Below are positions 33,344 to 45,042 of a DNA stretch of 64,000 nt, piece after piece; positions within the stretch are counted from its first letter, which is position 1; each line of letters starts with the position of its first letter. This stretch comes from Pilatotrama ljubarskyi (taxonomy: Eukaryota > Basidiomycota > Agaricomycetes > Polyporales > Polyporaceae): positions 305,049 to 369,048 of the forward strand of contig MU277682.1 in assembly GCA_022385805.1 (NCBI GenBank). The letters run 5' to 3'. The notes beneath the pieces were generated by a model. The model saw nothing but the letters and a program-made list of their open reading frames with translations. It searched no databases and had not been told where the DNA came from. The position numbers and the translations under genes are program-made.

Positions 33344-36300
33344 TCACAGAACTCCATTCCCTTCCTCGAGATTGGTAGCAAACCGGCCTTGCTTGTACCC
33401 TGCTGCGTTACCCTCGCCGCCTGCACCGCCAGGAGCGTCGGTGTACGCCGAAATGTAGTCGAAGTCATCGTCGTCCTGTCGGTAGTGCGTGATCGGCCTC
33501 TGCTGCTGATCCTCTGCCGACTGACGGCTATGCTCTCCACCTGGTCCGCCCGATGCGGAGACAGACCTGGGCATTCCACCAGGCGCCTGAAGGTTCGCGG
33601 AGGGGTAGGGGGAAGGGTACGGAGAGCTCGGCAGCGGCCGTTTCTTCACGTTGAGCGGAGTCGTGTCTGCTGGCCCGGGACTCTGCCTCCCATCTACGAG
33701 CGTCCCACTAGCGTTCCGGACTGGCCGCCTGAACGCCGCAGCAGATATAGTGCGCGTACCACCGGGGAGGCCCGACGAGAACGACGCGTTCGACCCGGTG
33801 GTGCCAGGGAGATTGTAGAGAGACCCTGTAGGGGGGCCAGCGAGCGGGGTCTCGAGAGGTGTCCTGTAAGGCGTTCCAGTGGATCCTGCGCTAAGAGCAG
33901 GAGAAATCCGTGGTATACTGCCAATGGAACGTTGCATCTGATCGCTGCCTTCGTTGCTCCCCGTGGGTGAAGCTGGCGTGGGGATCACTTCAGGGACAGG
34001 CACTCTGGAGATGGGAGAGCTTGCCGAGCGATCGCGGTGCCGCACATACATGCCCTCCAGCTTTGGGCTGGTCACCTGCGACCCGGGTACCGAGCCAGGC
34101 GGGTCGAGCGATGGCCTCGGCGAAACGGCTTGGCGCTGGTATTGCTGACTGGGATACTGGGGACGCGTCCCCCATGGAGAGGCAGGTGCTTTGTCGCCAG
34201 GTGAGACGGGTGGAGAGGACATCATTAGCGCGTCGAGCTCGCGAGATACCTCACGTGCTGCCGCTGCATTGAGGGACTTCTCGTCCAACGGGTCGGCAGG
34301 CGGAGGTGGTGATGGTATACGATCCTGGAGTGATGATGACGGCGAACGATCACGACCGCCTTGTGCAGGAGATGCTTCGGTAGTAGGCGATGTAGGTTGC
34401 GATGAACGAGCAGCTGAAAGACACATTGGTCAGATTGGTTTGCTTAACAGAGATTCGGCATGCGAATACCTTCGGGGGAGGTTCGTCCCGGCTGGCCCTC
34501 CGTCGGACTCTGGGCCCGGCGAGCGGCAGCCTCTTCCTCGGCATGTCGCTTCTCCATTTCCTGATCCACATCGCTGACCCCACCAAACCTCACTCTCCTG
34601 TCTCCGCTCTCAGAGACCGACTCATTCGACTCATTGCCATGGGTCGGCGACATGTACGCCAGACCTTCCTCTTCCTCCTCCTCGGCCGTCGACCGCGACT
34701 GCGATCTAGCTTGCTGCAGGTGCTCCTCGGCAGAAAGCCCATTCTGCGTAGAGCGGGGAGGGTTAGGAGGTGCCGCGCCTGCAGGCAGTTGATTGCTGTC
34801 GGGAGGGCTATACATGGGTGGAGGAGGCGAATATCGCTGAGGACCGAAGTCGGCACCCTTGACATCCTGCTGGGGCGGGACCCCTTGCGGTGCAGTGAAT
34901 CGGCTTGACCCAGCACTCTGACCTGGACCAGTAGAGCTACCAGAGGTGCCATCCATGCTGAACTGCTGGCCAAGGGCGTGAGCGACGCTGGTCGAGAACG
35001 ACTCGTGGCTACGACGAATATCAAGCGACGGAGGGCGGTCGCCATCCCGCATCGGGGGAGGGTTGATGTACGGGTTGGTCATGGACATACTGCTCCCGCT
35101 CGCAGCGCCAGGGGGAGGGCGGGGGCCCGCCGCTTTGACAGGGAAAGTGGCGAAGCGTCCCCCGCGAGGACTGGCCGCTTTGTCCTTCTCCGCGGCGCTC
35201 AGAGAACTTGTGTGGGGAGGTAAAGCGCCTCCTGAGTATGTCCCGAACTCGCTCACTGGCGGACCTTGGCTTTGAGGTGACGGTGCTTGATCTGCGCCTA
35301 TGAACTGCTGAATACTGAATCCGGACTCTTCCACTTGCGGGAGGCCGGGATACGCTCCGGGGCCAGGGGAAGTCGGACCGTAACCTGACTGGCCACCCGC
35401 AGATGTAGTAGACAGCCGTCGTTGGGAGGGGGACGGTACCGGGGGCAGCTCGGGTCCCGGTAGGGGGCGCATTGTGCGTTGCGAGGGGTTTGGATCTGGA
35501 GAGTATAGAACTTCCGCTATGGCGCGTGCTGCTTCCGCCACAAGGAACTCAGTTCGGGCATGTCCGCTATAGTATGGTCGAGGCAAGCCAGGTTGTGTAG
35601 GCTCCAGCGGGATTTCCTGTACTGCAATGAATAGATGCGCATATAACGAGTTCACATGTCGCCTTACAGAGATGATGAGCTTTCCTAGTTCACCGACGAT
35701 CTACAGATAGCTCTCAGATCGACGATCGTCTGTATAAACGGAGGAGAACATACTGCGCCCTTCTCGCAACACTCGAGGAGCCCTCCGAACTTGAGACCCA
35801 TCCAGTGCCGAGCACTCGAGCGCTTGAAGTCGCCAAGCTTCGCTTCTTCATTCATTATGTCGGTATCCAACGCACGGATCTCCTCTCTGAGCCTGTTCAG
35901 TAGATCCGTCTGTTGCTGGAGGTTCTTGTTTTCGGGATTCATCTTGCTCAGCTTTCGCTCAGCAGCCTCCGCATCGTTGAACACAGACTTGCGCCGACGC
36001 TTCAGCTCGTCGAGAGCTTCCTCGCGAGAGCGTACGGCCTTCATGTGCTCTCGTATTGCTACTTCGTGGTTCGCGAAGGCGGCAAGGGCCGAGGAGAAGT
36101 GTAGGAGCAGGGTTGTCGAGGCACTGAGTGTGTCCTGATGTGTGTTTGGCATATGTACGGATATGGAGAAGAGTAGCTGCGTACTGTGAGTTCCTCTCCT
36201 TCACCCAAACCCCAGGCCCTCAAAGCCTCCGATGCGCGTGCAAAGTCCGCACTGAGTCTCTGTAGCCTGTCGCTCGTTTAGGGCGGCAGATAGCACCGTA

Positions 36301-36444
36301 GTTGTCATATACGCACGAATTCAAAATCGCCTTCTCCGCAGTAATGAGATCCTGCAGTGCTCGTAGGTCCTGCTTCGCCGACAGGCCTGGGAGGCCAGGC
36401 ATGGTCGTATTGTGCGCGATCTTCCTCGCTGCTGTTTTGAACAT
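33344..36444 (-). CDS. Eisosome component PIL1/LSP1-like BAR-domain protein
   Basis: A plasma-membrane scaffold that forms eisosome furrows. The N-terminal PIL1 domain (PF13805) reads MFKTAARKIAHNTTMPGLPG, LRALQDLITAEKAILNS spliced to LQRLSADFARASEALRAWG, and then ANHEVAIREHMKAVRSREEA. LDELKRRRKSVFNDAEAAER and HWMGLKFGGLLECCEKGAV complete it, matching basidiomycete members. After about residue 260 a very long disordered Ser/Pro/Gly-rich tail follows, to a total of roughly 950 residues, much longer than yeast Pil1 (about 340). The tail contains an acidic EEEEEEGLAYMSP stretch, DDDDFDYISAYTDAPG and a coiled DQEMEKRHAEEEAAARRA. The intron between SPEG and AARSSQPTSP joins the two long tail exons in frame. 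The start ATG 36444 opens directly into the conserved domain. Confidence 0.9.
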
Positions 36445-37043
36445 GTTGGCTTGTCTTCAAGATGGTAGTATGCGGTCAAGATGAGGTCCCCGAGGAGCAA
36501 GGAAGAACACGAGAGGAGCAGCTTGCTGCGCACGGTGGGCGAGTGCTGCCGAGCGCAGCGGGACGCGGAGAACCGTGAGGCTGAGTTTAGAGTGTATGCA
36601 GAGGGCCGGCGCGTCTGAATCATCGTCATCGCGTCTCCATAAACAGCGCCGCCGGCTACAGCGCCTCGATCATATTCACCGCCATCCGACAGGTACCCGG
36701 GAACGACAGCATCAACCGGCTTCACCTCCATAGGAACATATGTTTTATCCAGGGCATGCAGGATACATGGAAGGCTAGGCATCCGCGAGAGGAAACAGTG
36801 TACATAAACCATAGGCTACATGGGAACATGCTAACTTGATCATAATACTACAGTAGGGTGCCCCGCATCGAAAGCAGAGGTCAAACACAGCTTCAAACCC
36901 GTACAGGAGCGAAAGGAGAGGAACACGCAAAAGCGACAGGAGATAGAACAACACACCTCGACAGCATACCCTGGGAGCAAGACCCAGCTTGCCCACCTAT
37001 ACGTCTAGCAACAGCCTCGAAAGGAAGACCTGTCTCGTCGGAA
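36445..37043. other. Promoter of PIL1
   Basis: About 600 nt between two minus-strand genes. No gene is seen. It holds the PIL1 promoter and the 3' UTR of the upstream conserved gene. Confidence 0.45.
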
Positions 37044-38110
37044 TCACCACATGCCGGCTCCGCCCCAGACAGTGCCGATCTGGTCCATCGCCAGATCGCC
37101 CTGCACGAAACGGCGCGACTTCCCCTTGCCTTGCATGCCTGCGCTCACAGTAACGCCTACGCATGTAACCTGTTCGCCGTGAGTCTCCGCAGCGGTCTCC
37201 GCGATGCTCTCGAGGCGCTTCGCACCCTTCGAAAGCCTCTCCTTCGGCTTCTCCTTCCATAGCCGATGACGGAGGCCTTGCTTTACGATGGGTATGTCCG
37301 GAAGGGCACGATGAACCTCAGACGTCGGGTACGGCTCATCAGGCAGAGGCTTGTGAATGAGCAGCCACTCCCGGCTCATCGTAGACGTGGGCGTGGACAC
37401 GAGGGGCGAGTCTTCCTCGGACTCCGAGTCGGAGTCTTCGGGGAATGAGGGGAAGACGAGCTCGGTAGGGACATTATCGCCCAGCCTCCTTCTCAGGCGG
37501 CGCATCTTCTCACGGCGCACCGCAGCATCGGAAGGGATGGAGAAGGAAGGCGGATCCATCGAGGATGTAAGCTGGTCGAAGGGAGGCGAGCCGGGGATGG
37601 TCTCAAGTCTTGGTTTACGAGACGAGCTGGGGGCAGAGAGCTTGAGCAGTGGCGGGCGCTGTGCCGGGTACGGACTACGCCAGGCCTGTTCGTCGTCCGC
37701 CACGGGACGCGGGCCCGGAGCTGACTTCCGCGAGGAACTAGACCGACTTGACGAGACGGAATCCGGGCTATTCGCACGGAGTGCGTCAAGATCGACCTTG
37801 GGGACCGACTTGCTCCGGCCATGGGTCCTGAAGGGATTCCTGCTCGACGTTGGGGTCTTCGGGCGAGGAGCGGATTGTTCCTCGGGTAGCTTGGGCGCCG
37901 GTACTGTAGACGCATTGTGAGCTTCAGCGATAGGTTGGAAGCTATCATGGACCACTCACTTCTGTACGTCGAGTCGAGGACATGGGGAGTGCTACCGAGC
38001 ACCTGTCCCAGCTTGTTGTTTGAGCGGATGAGCTTCGCCCGCTGCTCTGGCGTCAGCTCGTTGCGAGTGGGCGGTGGCGGGGGGAAGCGGATCACAGTGG
38101 CTGCAGCCAT
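37044..38110 (-). CDS. Conserved hypothetical basidiomycete protein
   Basis: I do not recognise a named domain. The protein starts MAAATVIRFPPPPPTRNELT, then PEQRAKLIRSNNKLGQVLGS followed by TPHVLDSTYR, a pattern that looks conserved. After one short intron (GTGAGT donor near 37970) comes a long Ser/Pro/Arg-rich disordered region. A basic helix lies in the middle (AAVRREKMRRLRRRLGDNVP, followed by TELVFPSFP), and an acidic run DSDSESEEDSP. The last part, GKSRRFVQGDLAMDQIGTVW followed by GGAGMW, also looks conserved. There is no signal peptide or membrane segment. Nuclear or cytosolic location is likely but unproven. The stop is at 37044-37046. Confidence 0.7.
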
Positions 38111-39435
38111 TTCTAGATTGTCGATGCGGAGAGCGAGGAGGGGCGACTAGCGCAAGCAAAAGGCAGATAGAGATACGGGCTGAGCCAAGACAGATAGAGA
38201 CAGGAGCAGGAGACGGGGTTCAGTCCCTATGCAAGACCGCTGGGGCCGTTGCGAGCGTCGGGAGGGCGATAGCAGCGAGCGCAGTGGGGGATAGCGAGTT
38301 CATATACCACTTTTGCCGCCGTAACAGCTTCGGGTGCAAGACAAAAGACCCGTAGTTGGGTACGCAGGTTGCCTAACGCAGCGCGGCGTACCCAGTATTA
38401 CACAAAAGCGCATCTCTCATGGGTGCATCTGCAATGGAGGTGATCAGACGAGTATAAGTGAGCATCCGTCATGGGAAGGGGCCTGGCCAGACACGGATGT
38501 CGCAAGACAATAGGATGCGGGCGCCTGACTCCCAGATTGAATGTGCGCCTCGGATGCGGCGCATGCGTTAGCGCAGCGTTTAGGCAGAGTAGTTCCGAGT
38601 CTTTCACAGCACAGTGAGTGCAAGACAATAAAGTTCGCGGTGAAGGCGGCGAGAACACCGATCAATGGCAATCATGCGAGGAACCCGCCGGCTTTGTCGA
38701 TTGCCCCTGCTTAATTGAGAATACTTGTTGTGGTGATGGTAGAGGCGCACCGATTTTCAACATCCCGCCATATCGCAGCTAGGACGCTTTCAAGCACTAG
38801 CTGAGCTGCGGGGGCAGAGTGCACGTAACGAAGCTGTTTAGACAGCAGAATCACCTGATGCGCTGAAACCCCTCCGGATATGGAGAAGCCTGCACAGTGG
38901 TCAGGTTGTGTTCCAGGCAAAGCTCTTCAATCGACCGGTAGAGAGCGAGAGAGCCAGGAGGAGTGAGGACCAGTGACTAGATCTAGACGACTTCATGCAC
39001 ATCATGGTCGGCGCGACGACGCGGCCGTCGAAGAGCGGCGAGCGCCTATGATCCGTTCAGACCTTCGGTTTGAGTACGTTAGACGCCGGATGTGTGGCTT
39101 CGCATAAAAAAACTCGCGAACTACTCTATTCATCTTGCACTGGAAGGTTTCTTGCGAAGACTGGGAACACGGGAGATAGGATGAGACACAGCGAACGCCG
39201 CACGACTACTCCCCATTGCAGGACATTGTGAAGGATATACCATAGTGATGGCATAGAAGTGCTGGATGGTACATGAATGCGGGAATCCCTAACATCACAC
39301 GAAGTAGAAAAACAGGGGGAATAAGATGATACTTAGCTAGGCTGTCCATCACGGCCGCGAACCCCCCTACTAAATGCCCCGGGTAAAGCACTGTTGCCTT
39401 ACGTTTCAAACGCAGCGCCAAACGTGACTGCGCCA
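38111..39435. other. Intergenic region
   Basis: About 1.3 kb between two minus-strand genes. A minus-strand open frame at 39206-39463 overlaps the end of the IKS1-type gene in another frame and is probably chance. No other signal is seen. Confidence 0.45.
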
Positions 39436-42071
39436 TCACTTGCAGCATTCGCCGGCCCAACATGCCAAGGACAGGAGACCTATATGGGCGACACCTAGCG
39501 CAAGCGTCGCACCGAGACTCTCGAACCAGGTGTCCATGACGGCTAGCGCGAGAGCGGCCCCGGTCACAACAGGCTGGGGACGGCTATCGGGGCATACACG
39601 CGACAGGGACATCACCTACCCGGAGTTGACGAGCGGTCAACGAACGGGAAGACCTTCAAAAACCGGCAGAAAGCTTGGTGACAGGAGTACGAGCACTCAC
39701 CTTGACGGCCAGAATGGAGGACTTGAGCGTCCGCACCCAGATGGCTCTGGGCAGACGCGAGGGTATTCGACGCACCCAGCCGCTCATCTTCTGTGACCAG
39801 CCCTGCGGCGCGGCAGTACAAGTAGGCTCTGGAAGACCGAGGAACGGTGCCTTTTCCTCTTCACTAGTGGCGTCATCTTCATCCTCGACTTCCTCGACAT
39901 TAGAATCGCTGTGGTCTTGCGCGGTCGTGGGATACCCGGAACGTGCTCTTTCAGGGCTGATTCTCGGCTTGGGACGTGCCAGTGCGACAACAGACGTTCG
40001 CGAGTCCGAGCGTGGAACCGGCGTGAGGGGCTTGAGCTAAGAAGTACGAACTTCGTAAGTCCCCGCCCTGCTGACTTCGATATCTATGAGCAGCACACTT
40101 ACCCCGCCTTCCTTGATCGCGTTCAAGACACGTTCCGCAGACATCCGTACTGCTGGCTTGACGTGCAGCAGGTTCTCTAGAAGATATAGATATGCCCGCG
40201 GCAGTCTCCGCGACTCGAAAGCAGCGACCATCGCCGAGGACGATTTGAATCCTGGGTAGCGCAGGATCTCTGCTTGCAGCATGTCGGCGAACTCCTTCCC
40301 GTCCTTCGGTCTGCTCGGGTCTTCGCAGTCGGAAGTGTGTCTGAAGGGAAGACGAAAGAAGAGCAACTTGTGCAGGATCATGCCGAGAGACCACATGTCC
40401 GCCTTGGAGTCGACCTGCAAGAGTCTACCGCTGGTCGGGTCTGGAAGGGACTCTGGTGCGGCGTACTCCAGACTGACGGCCCGATGTCAATACATGTCAA
40501 TGCATTGAGCTGCCATATACGTACGTGCCAGTGTTGCCCGACCGTGTCCGGGCGTTCAGCATGTCTTGTGAAGTCCCAAAGTCTGAGAGCATAGCTCTAG
40601 GTCTTCGCTCTCAGTGGTCAGTGGTGAGATCCAACAACGGAGCACTTCGGACTCACATCAGCCTTCCCTCGTCCCACGTCAACAGCACGTTGCCCGGCTT
40701 CAGGTCAAGGTGTAGTATTGACTTGTCGTGCTGCATGGGGAACGTCAAGGCGTCGAGCGGTTGCAACGAAGGGCGCTGGGACTCACGAGGAAAGCCAAAC
40801 CAGAAACTACATCACCGAAAAGCCCTTGGACCTCCTCGGCGCTCAGAAGATGCACCGCTTTCCAATTCGCAGGAGCTTTCTTAGCATCTGCGGCTTGCGC
40901 GCCATTGCCATTCAATCCCATCTCGCGACGGAGACGTTCACGCTCTTCTGGCGGCGCGCGCTGCAACGCCCGAAATGCACGAATGCGGGCACTCCGGGAA
41001 TACACTTGGTCGGGAGTGGACGGTACTGGGGAAGGGCACGAAGGTGAATCGCTACGGCTCGAGGCAGGAGCGGAGGCGCGGATGTGTGTATTAGGGGCGC
41101 GTCGACCAAGGCGCACGTCAATGAAGTCGTCCAGGCTGCCTCCCTCGGCCCATTGCATTAGGATGCTAGGCGGACGTCAGCGGCACTGGTCGCCACACCC
41201 TAACAGCATGCTGCTCACTGTAATGTCGGCACTCGTGGCCCGAAAGAGGAGAATTGAGAAGACTCCAGCCATGCGTGATGGTAGGTAATGATGTTTGGGT
41301 GGTGCAGCTTTTCGAGCAGACGGACCTGACAACACGGAAGACGGTGTAAGAGTGAACGCTACTCTGCGCAGCCGCATACGCACCTCGCGAAGGGTATTTA
41401 GTAGATAGGCATGGGATTGTCCCACAGCTACTTTCTTCACAGCGAAATAGCCTTATCCCGTAGTACTTAGCGGACGTGCCATCCATGCAAGCGCCGGAGA
41501 ACATACCGAGTGGATTGCCGTCGAGGACGTGCTTGACCAGCACTCGTGAATACCGGCCCCATCCGTCAGAGACTTACGAACTTACCTGACATAGGTACAC
41601 GCTGCCATTAGCACCCATACCGAGCCTACACACTTCCTGGAAGAACGCCTTAAAGTATCCCTCTGCCATGTTGTCCGCACGGAAGGCGCTGGGTCCGGCA
41701 GCAGGTTCGTCAGGAGCATGTACACTCTCAGGACTCGCAGGCCTGGACGATTCGTTGGCTATCTCCAGCAGTTGGAAGTAGTTAGGAGCTCTGTCGGAGT
41801 TGCGCTCGATGTCTTCGACATCGCTGTCCAGGCAATCGTCCTCATCGCCTCTCCCGAGAGGGTCGCTGCCAGACAACGCGCGGTGGCAGTACGGACAGCG
41901 TCCACCGTGAGCCAAGGAGCGCGTGGAGGACGTAGAATGTGTCTGTATTGAGAGTGCATGAGATGTTGGGTTGTACAGGACGACTTGGTTCGAGACGTGA
42001 AGGATCGGCTGCCATTCCGGATCCACCGGACCTAAAGCGACGAGGGCACCAGACGGCGACGGCGGGTCCAT
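39436..42071 (-). CDS. IKS1-type serine/threonine protein kinase with C-terminal membrane segment
   Basis: An orthologue-like copy of the fungal IKS1 kinase. An N-terminal extension carries a CPYCHRAL motif (two-Cys, zinc-ribbon-like). The kinase domain has FFQEVCRLGMGANGSVYLCQ (glycine loop), FAVKKVAVGQ (catalytic Lys) and LHHPNIITYHHAWLES. It continues with MQWAEGGSLDDFIDVRL, ILHLDLKPGNVLL (HLD in place of HRD), LSDFGTS and a YAAPESLPD activation-segment end. After the kinase come an acidic segment, MSGWVRRIPSRLPRAIW followed by VRTLKSSILAVK, and a hydrophobic tail (PVVTGAALALAVMDTW, ATLALGVAHIGLLSLACW) consistent with membrane anchoring. More than eight short introns. The start used is the ATG at 42069-42071 (MDPPSPSG); an upstream in-frame ATG at 42212 would add 47 residues. 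Stop TGA is at 39436-39438. Confidence 0.87.
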
Positions 42072-42369
42072 CTCATCCAGCAGGTCAAGAAGGAACGATA
42101 GGGATGTGAAGCAAGAACTCAGAAGAAATGGCGAACGCAGGACATGGTGGTCGTGCGCAAAGGGAGTTGTACCCAGGTGTTCAGTTACGTCCGCCACAGC
42201 TCTAGCGCCCATAGAATGCTCTGGCTGGGGCCGTTCATCGCCTTCACGCTCACCCGAGGGTCACTTACATCACCGCTGAACGCATCCTGCATGGCACATG
42301 GACTGCCGTGGTAAAGACTGTGATTGTATGAATGCATAGCAGGCAAACATTGGATGACGGACGGTACGT

Positions 42370-43846
42370 CTAAGAGAGTCCGAAGATAATGCTGCCTTGC
42401 ATGGCGAAGCAGTCCAGGGCAGGAGGGGACGGCGCTGATTTCGTGGCCGTCTCCATCCACTTCGGCGGAACGACGATATGCTCCTTGAGTTCCTCCATGA
42501 ACATCCCCTCGTACACGTTGACCTCTGCGCCAGCTTCGTACCCAGAGATGATGACGGGAGGCGTAATCGGACCATCATCGTCATCGTCGTCGTCGTCGTC
42601 ATCGTCATCGTCATCGCTGTCCAAGCCGTCACTGTCGTCGCTTCCGATATTGGACACAGACGACGGCAGTGAGCAGATGGTGAGCTCGTCGAGGTCCGCA
42701 TCGACGCCGAACGAGCGGACGATGGCGTCGATGGACTTGAAGTCCAACTCCAGCGGCTGCACGATGGCCTTGACAGGTGCGCAGTGGCGGTCGGCGGTGG
42801 GGAAGATGTAGAACTCGTCGATGTCCTTGACGAGCTCTTCCTCCTCCTCAACAATGAAGACGGAGAACGCGACATTGTCGAGGTCCTCAGGTTCGTCCGC
42901 CCTGTCGGTAGGTGCGCGGTTCGGGCGGAAGAAGGTACCGAGGCCGAGAATGGCGGCGCGAAGCTCCGAAAGGCTGATACGTCCCAGAGGGTTCATGGCG
43001 AAGATCTTCCTGAGGATGTCGTTCGCGCCCTCGGAGATATTGAACTTGTCGAGGAGGAACTCGGGGTTATAGAGGTAGTCGCTGAAGTCGTCATCGGCGG
43101 TGGACGCTTTCGCCCAAGGATACGCCGCCGTGATCATATTGACCAGAACGACCCCCAGAGCCCAGATATCGTGGTGGACGTTGGAGTACGGTCTGCGACC
43201 GATGTCATCACCATGACATTCTGAGCAAATGTCACTGTCAGTATTGCTATAATGAACTAGGAATACGGCAGCACATACCTGGGCTCATATAGTTCAAGGT
43301 ACCAGACCCGAACTCGCGGCTGATCGGTCGACAGCCGCCCATTCCGAAGTCACAGAGATAGACTTCGGAAGCATCCTCACTGCAGAGGATGTTCTGGGGC
43401 TTCAAATCACGATGGTATACGTTCGCAGTATGACATGCTTGGACAGCATCCACAATCTGCACGAACGTGGACCGGACGAGCTCGTCGTTCTGTTGGTAAA
43501 CGCGCTCGTCCCAGATCTTCGTGAAGAGGTCGCCGCCAGGGCAGAGTTCGAGTATGAGATAGTAGTAGTCGTCGCCATCAATGGCATCCTCCATGGTTAT
43601 GACGTTCTTGTGGTTAGACATGACAGTATGGAGGTCGATCTCGGAGCAGCCCTGGACTGAGCTGCTCTTGGGGATAACTTTGATCGCACGGTCGCTTCTG
43701 CGATCGCGGCCAGACGAGGACGAAGGGGCGAACGTATTGATGGCCCGGTAGATGACGCTCTGGTCGCCGGCGTGAATACGTTCGACGAGCTTGTACTGCT
43801 CGACGACATGGCCAATCAAGTCGGGGATAGCAACGGAGTCAGACAT
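42370..43846 (-). CDS. Serine/threonine kinase A of a tandem pair (Ran1/Ksp1-like)
   Basis: A 472-residue kinase from two exons, 43279-43846 and 42370-43220, with a 58-nt intron just before the SPE motif. Visible motifs are RAIKVIPK (catalytic Lys), ILELCPGGDLFTKIW, YHRDLKPQNILC, LCDFGMGG and MSPECHGDD. DIWALGVVLVNMITAAYPWA is the alpha-F region. The glycine loop is degenerate: HAGDQSV replaces GxGxxGxV, leaving one Gly. The C-terminal 170 residues are acidic and contain a run of about 14 Asp encoded by GAC/GAT repeats at 42570-42612. The start is the ATG at 43844-43846, since the upstream in-frame ATG adds nine residues only. The general layout resembles fungal Ran1/Ksp1-type kinases. Confidence 0.85.
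42564..42615 (-). repeat. GAC/GAT trinucleotide repeat encoding poly-Asp
   Basis: An in-frame run of GAC and GAT codons in kinase A gives about 14 consecutive aspartates in a LDSDD-type context. It is likely length-polymorphic. Confidence 0.75.
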
Positions 43847-45042
43847 TGCGTCAAGCAAGACTGAGCGATGCAAGGATGGTGGTGGAGGAAGACGTTGAGT
43901 TCTCCAGGAACTTGAGGTGTTTGGTGGACATTAAGCTGCAGCGAACGCCCTCTTTATATGCTCTGAAGGCCCAAAGCCGCGCAGACCACCAGAGAGCCAG
44001 GTGAGCCTAGACCATGGTGATAGCACTGTACCGAGTATCGCGATGCCGATCCGCACTTGCAATACGGACTGACATACGCCAAATGTACATCCTAGAGGAG
44101 ACGGATTCAGTCAGGATCGTAATCGGACTGTAAACATACTGTAGTGTATCCTGCGAGTAGGAGATGACCGGGTACAGCGGTATCTCAGCGCTCAGCATCA
44201 GTGTATCGATACCCAGGCTCAGAGTTACTCACAGAGAGGCACCTAAGGAACGCGCCCGGATATCCGCGCACATCTCAAAGTGTAGGCGCATAGGCACCCT
44301 CCTGCAAGCGGCAACGTCTGCACAGATATCAGGCAGGAATTGAATGTGCCTATCCGGAAGGTCAGGGCCACCACCGCGACTCCATCGCGGCGGATGTGGT
44401 AGAACCGGGCTCGATTTACTCATACGCCAGTTCCAGTGGCAGTCTTCGTGATCAAGACAGTGTATCCACGAGTGGGCCGCTAGCGATATATCTCCATGCT
44501 CGCTGTAGCCTGGAAAGTGCCAGATAGGTTACCATATGACGGCAAGCAAGCGAGTGTGCATGGTGCATGCGGACACCAGACAATGTCCCGGGATGGTCCC
44601 ATCACATAAAGGTATCCGGCGGAAGGCAGAAAGACGGCGACTTGAAGCTCGCATACTCAGATCTCGGTGCGGACTGCGAGTGGTAAGTGGTCAGTGTGGT
44701 CATGGTGGCCGGGAAGGAGCGATGCCATGGCTAGGCGCTTACACCAGTGACACTGTCCTCTCCGGGCCCTGAGAATCATGATGGCAAGTAACCTATTCGC
44801 CCACCGTATTTACCTCTACAGCAGAGGTGCTGCGTCTCAGCTGTTAGCTGTGGGTATGCAGAGAATATGGACAGAAGTCACGTACCTGTAGTATATGATA
44901 CTGATATCTGAATCATATACCTATGCGGGCCGTCGATGCGCAGTGAATAGGATGTATGCATTATGCACGTACTCGCACAAATATGTTACAACGGTATGCT
45001 ACACTCGGAATCGGATGCTCAGCAGCCTAGTCCTCACGTAGC
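43847..45042. other. Intergenic region between the paralogous kinases
   Basis: About 1.2 kb. A TATAAA element on the minus strand at 43953-43958 lies about 107 nt upstream of the kinase A start. No gene is recognised in the rest. Confidence 0.5.
43953..43958 (-). promoter_or_regulatory. TATA-like element of kinase A
   Basis: TATAAA on the minus strand, followed by AGAGGG, lies about 107 nt upstream of the start codon. Confidence 0.4.

Noticed and set aside
39206..39463. 85-codon minus-strand frame with hydrophobic residues beyond the IKS1-type gene
   Set aside because: It overlaps the last IKS1-type exon in another frame; the in-frame reading ending at 39436-39438 follows a good splice and matches a membrane tail.
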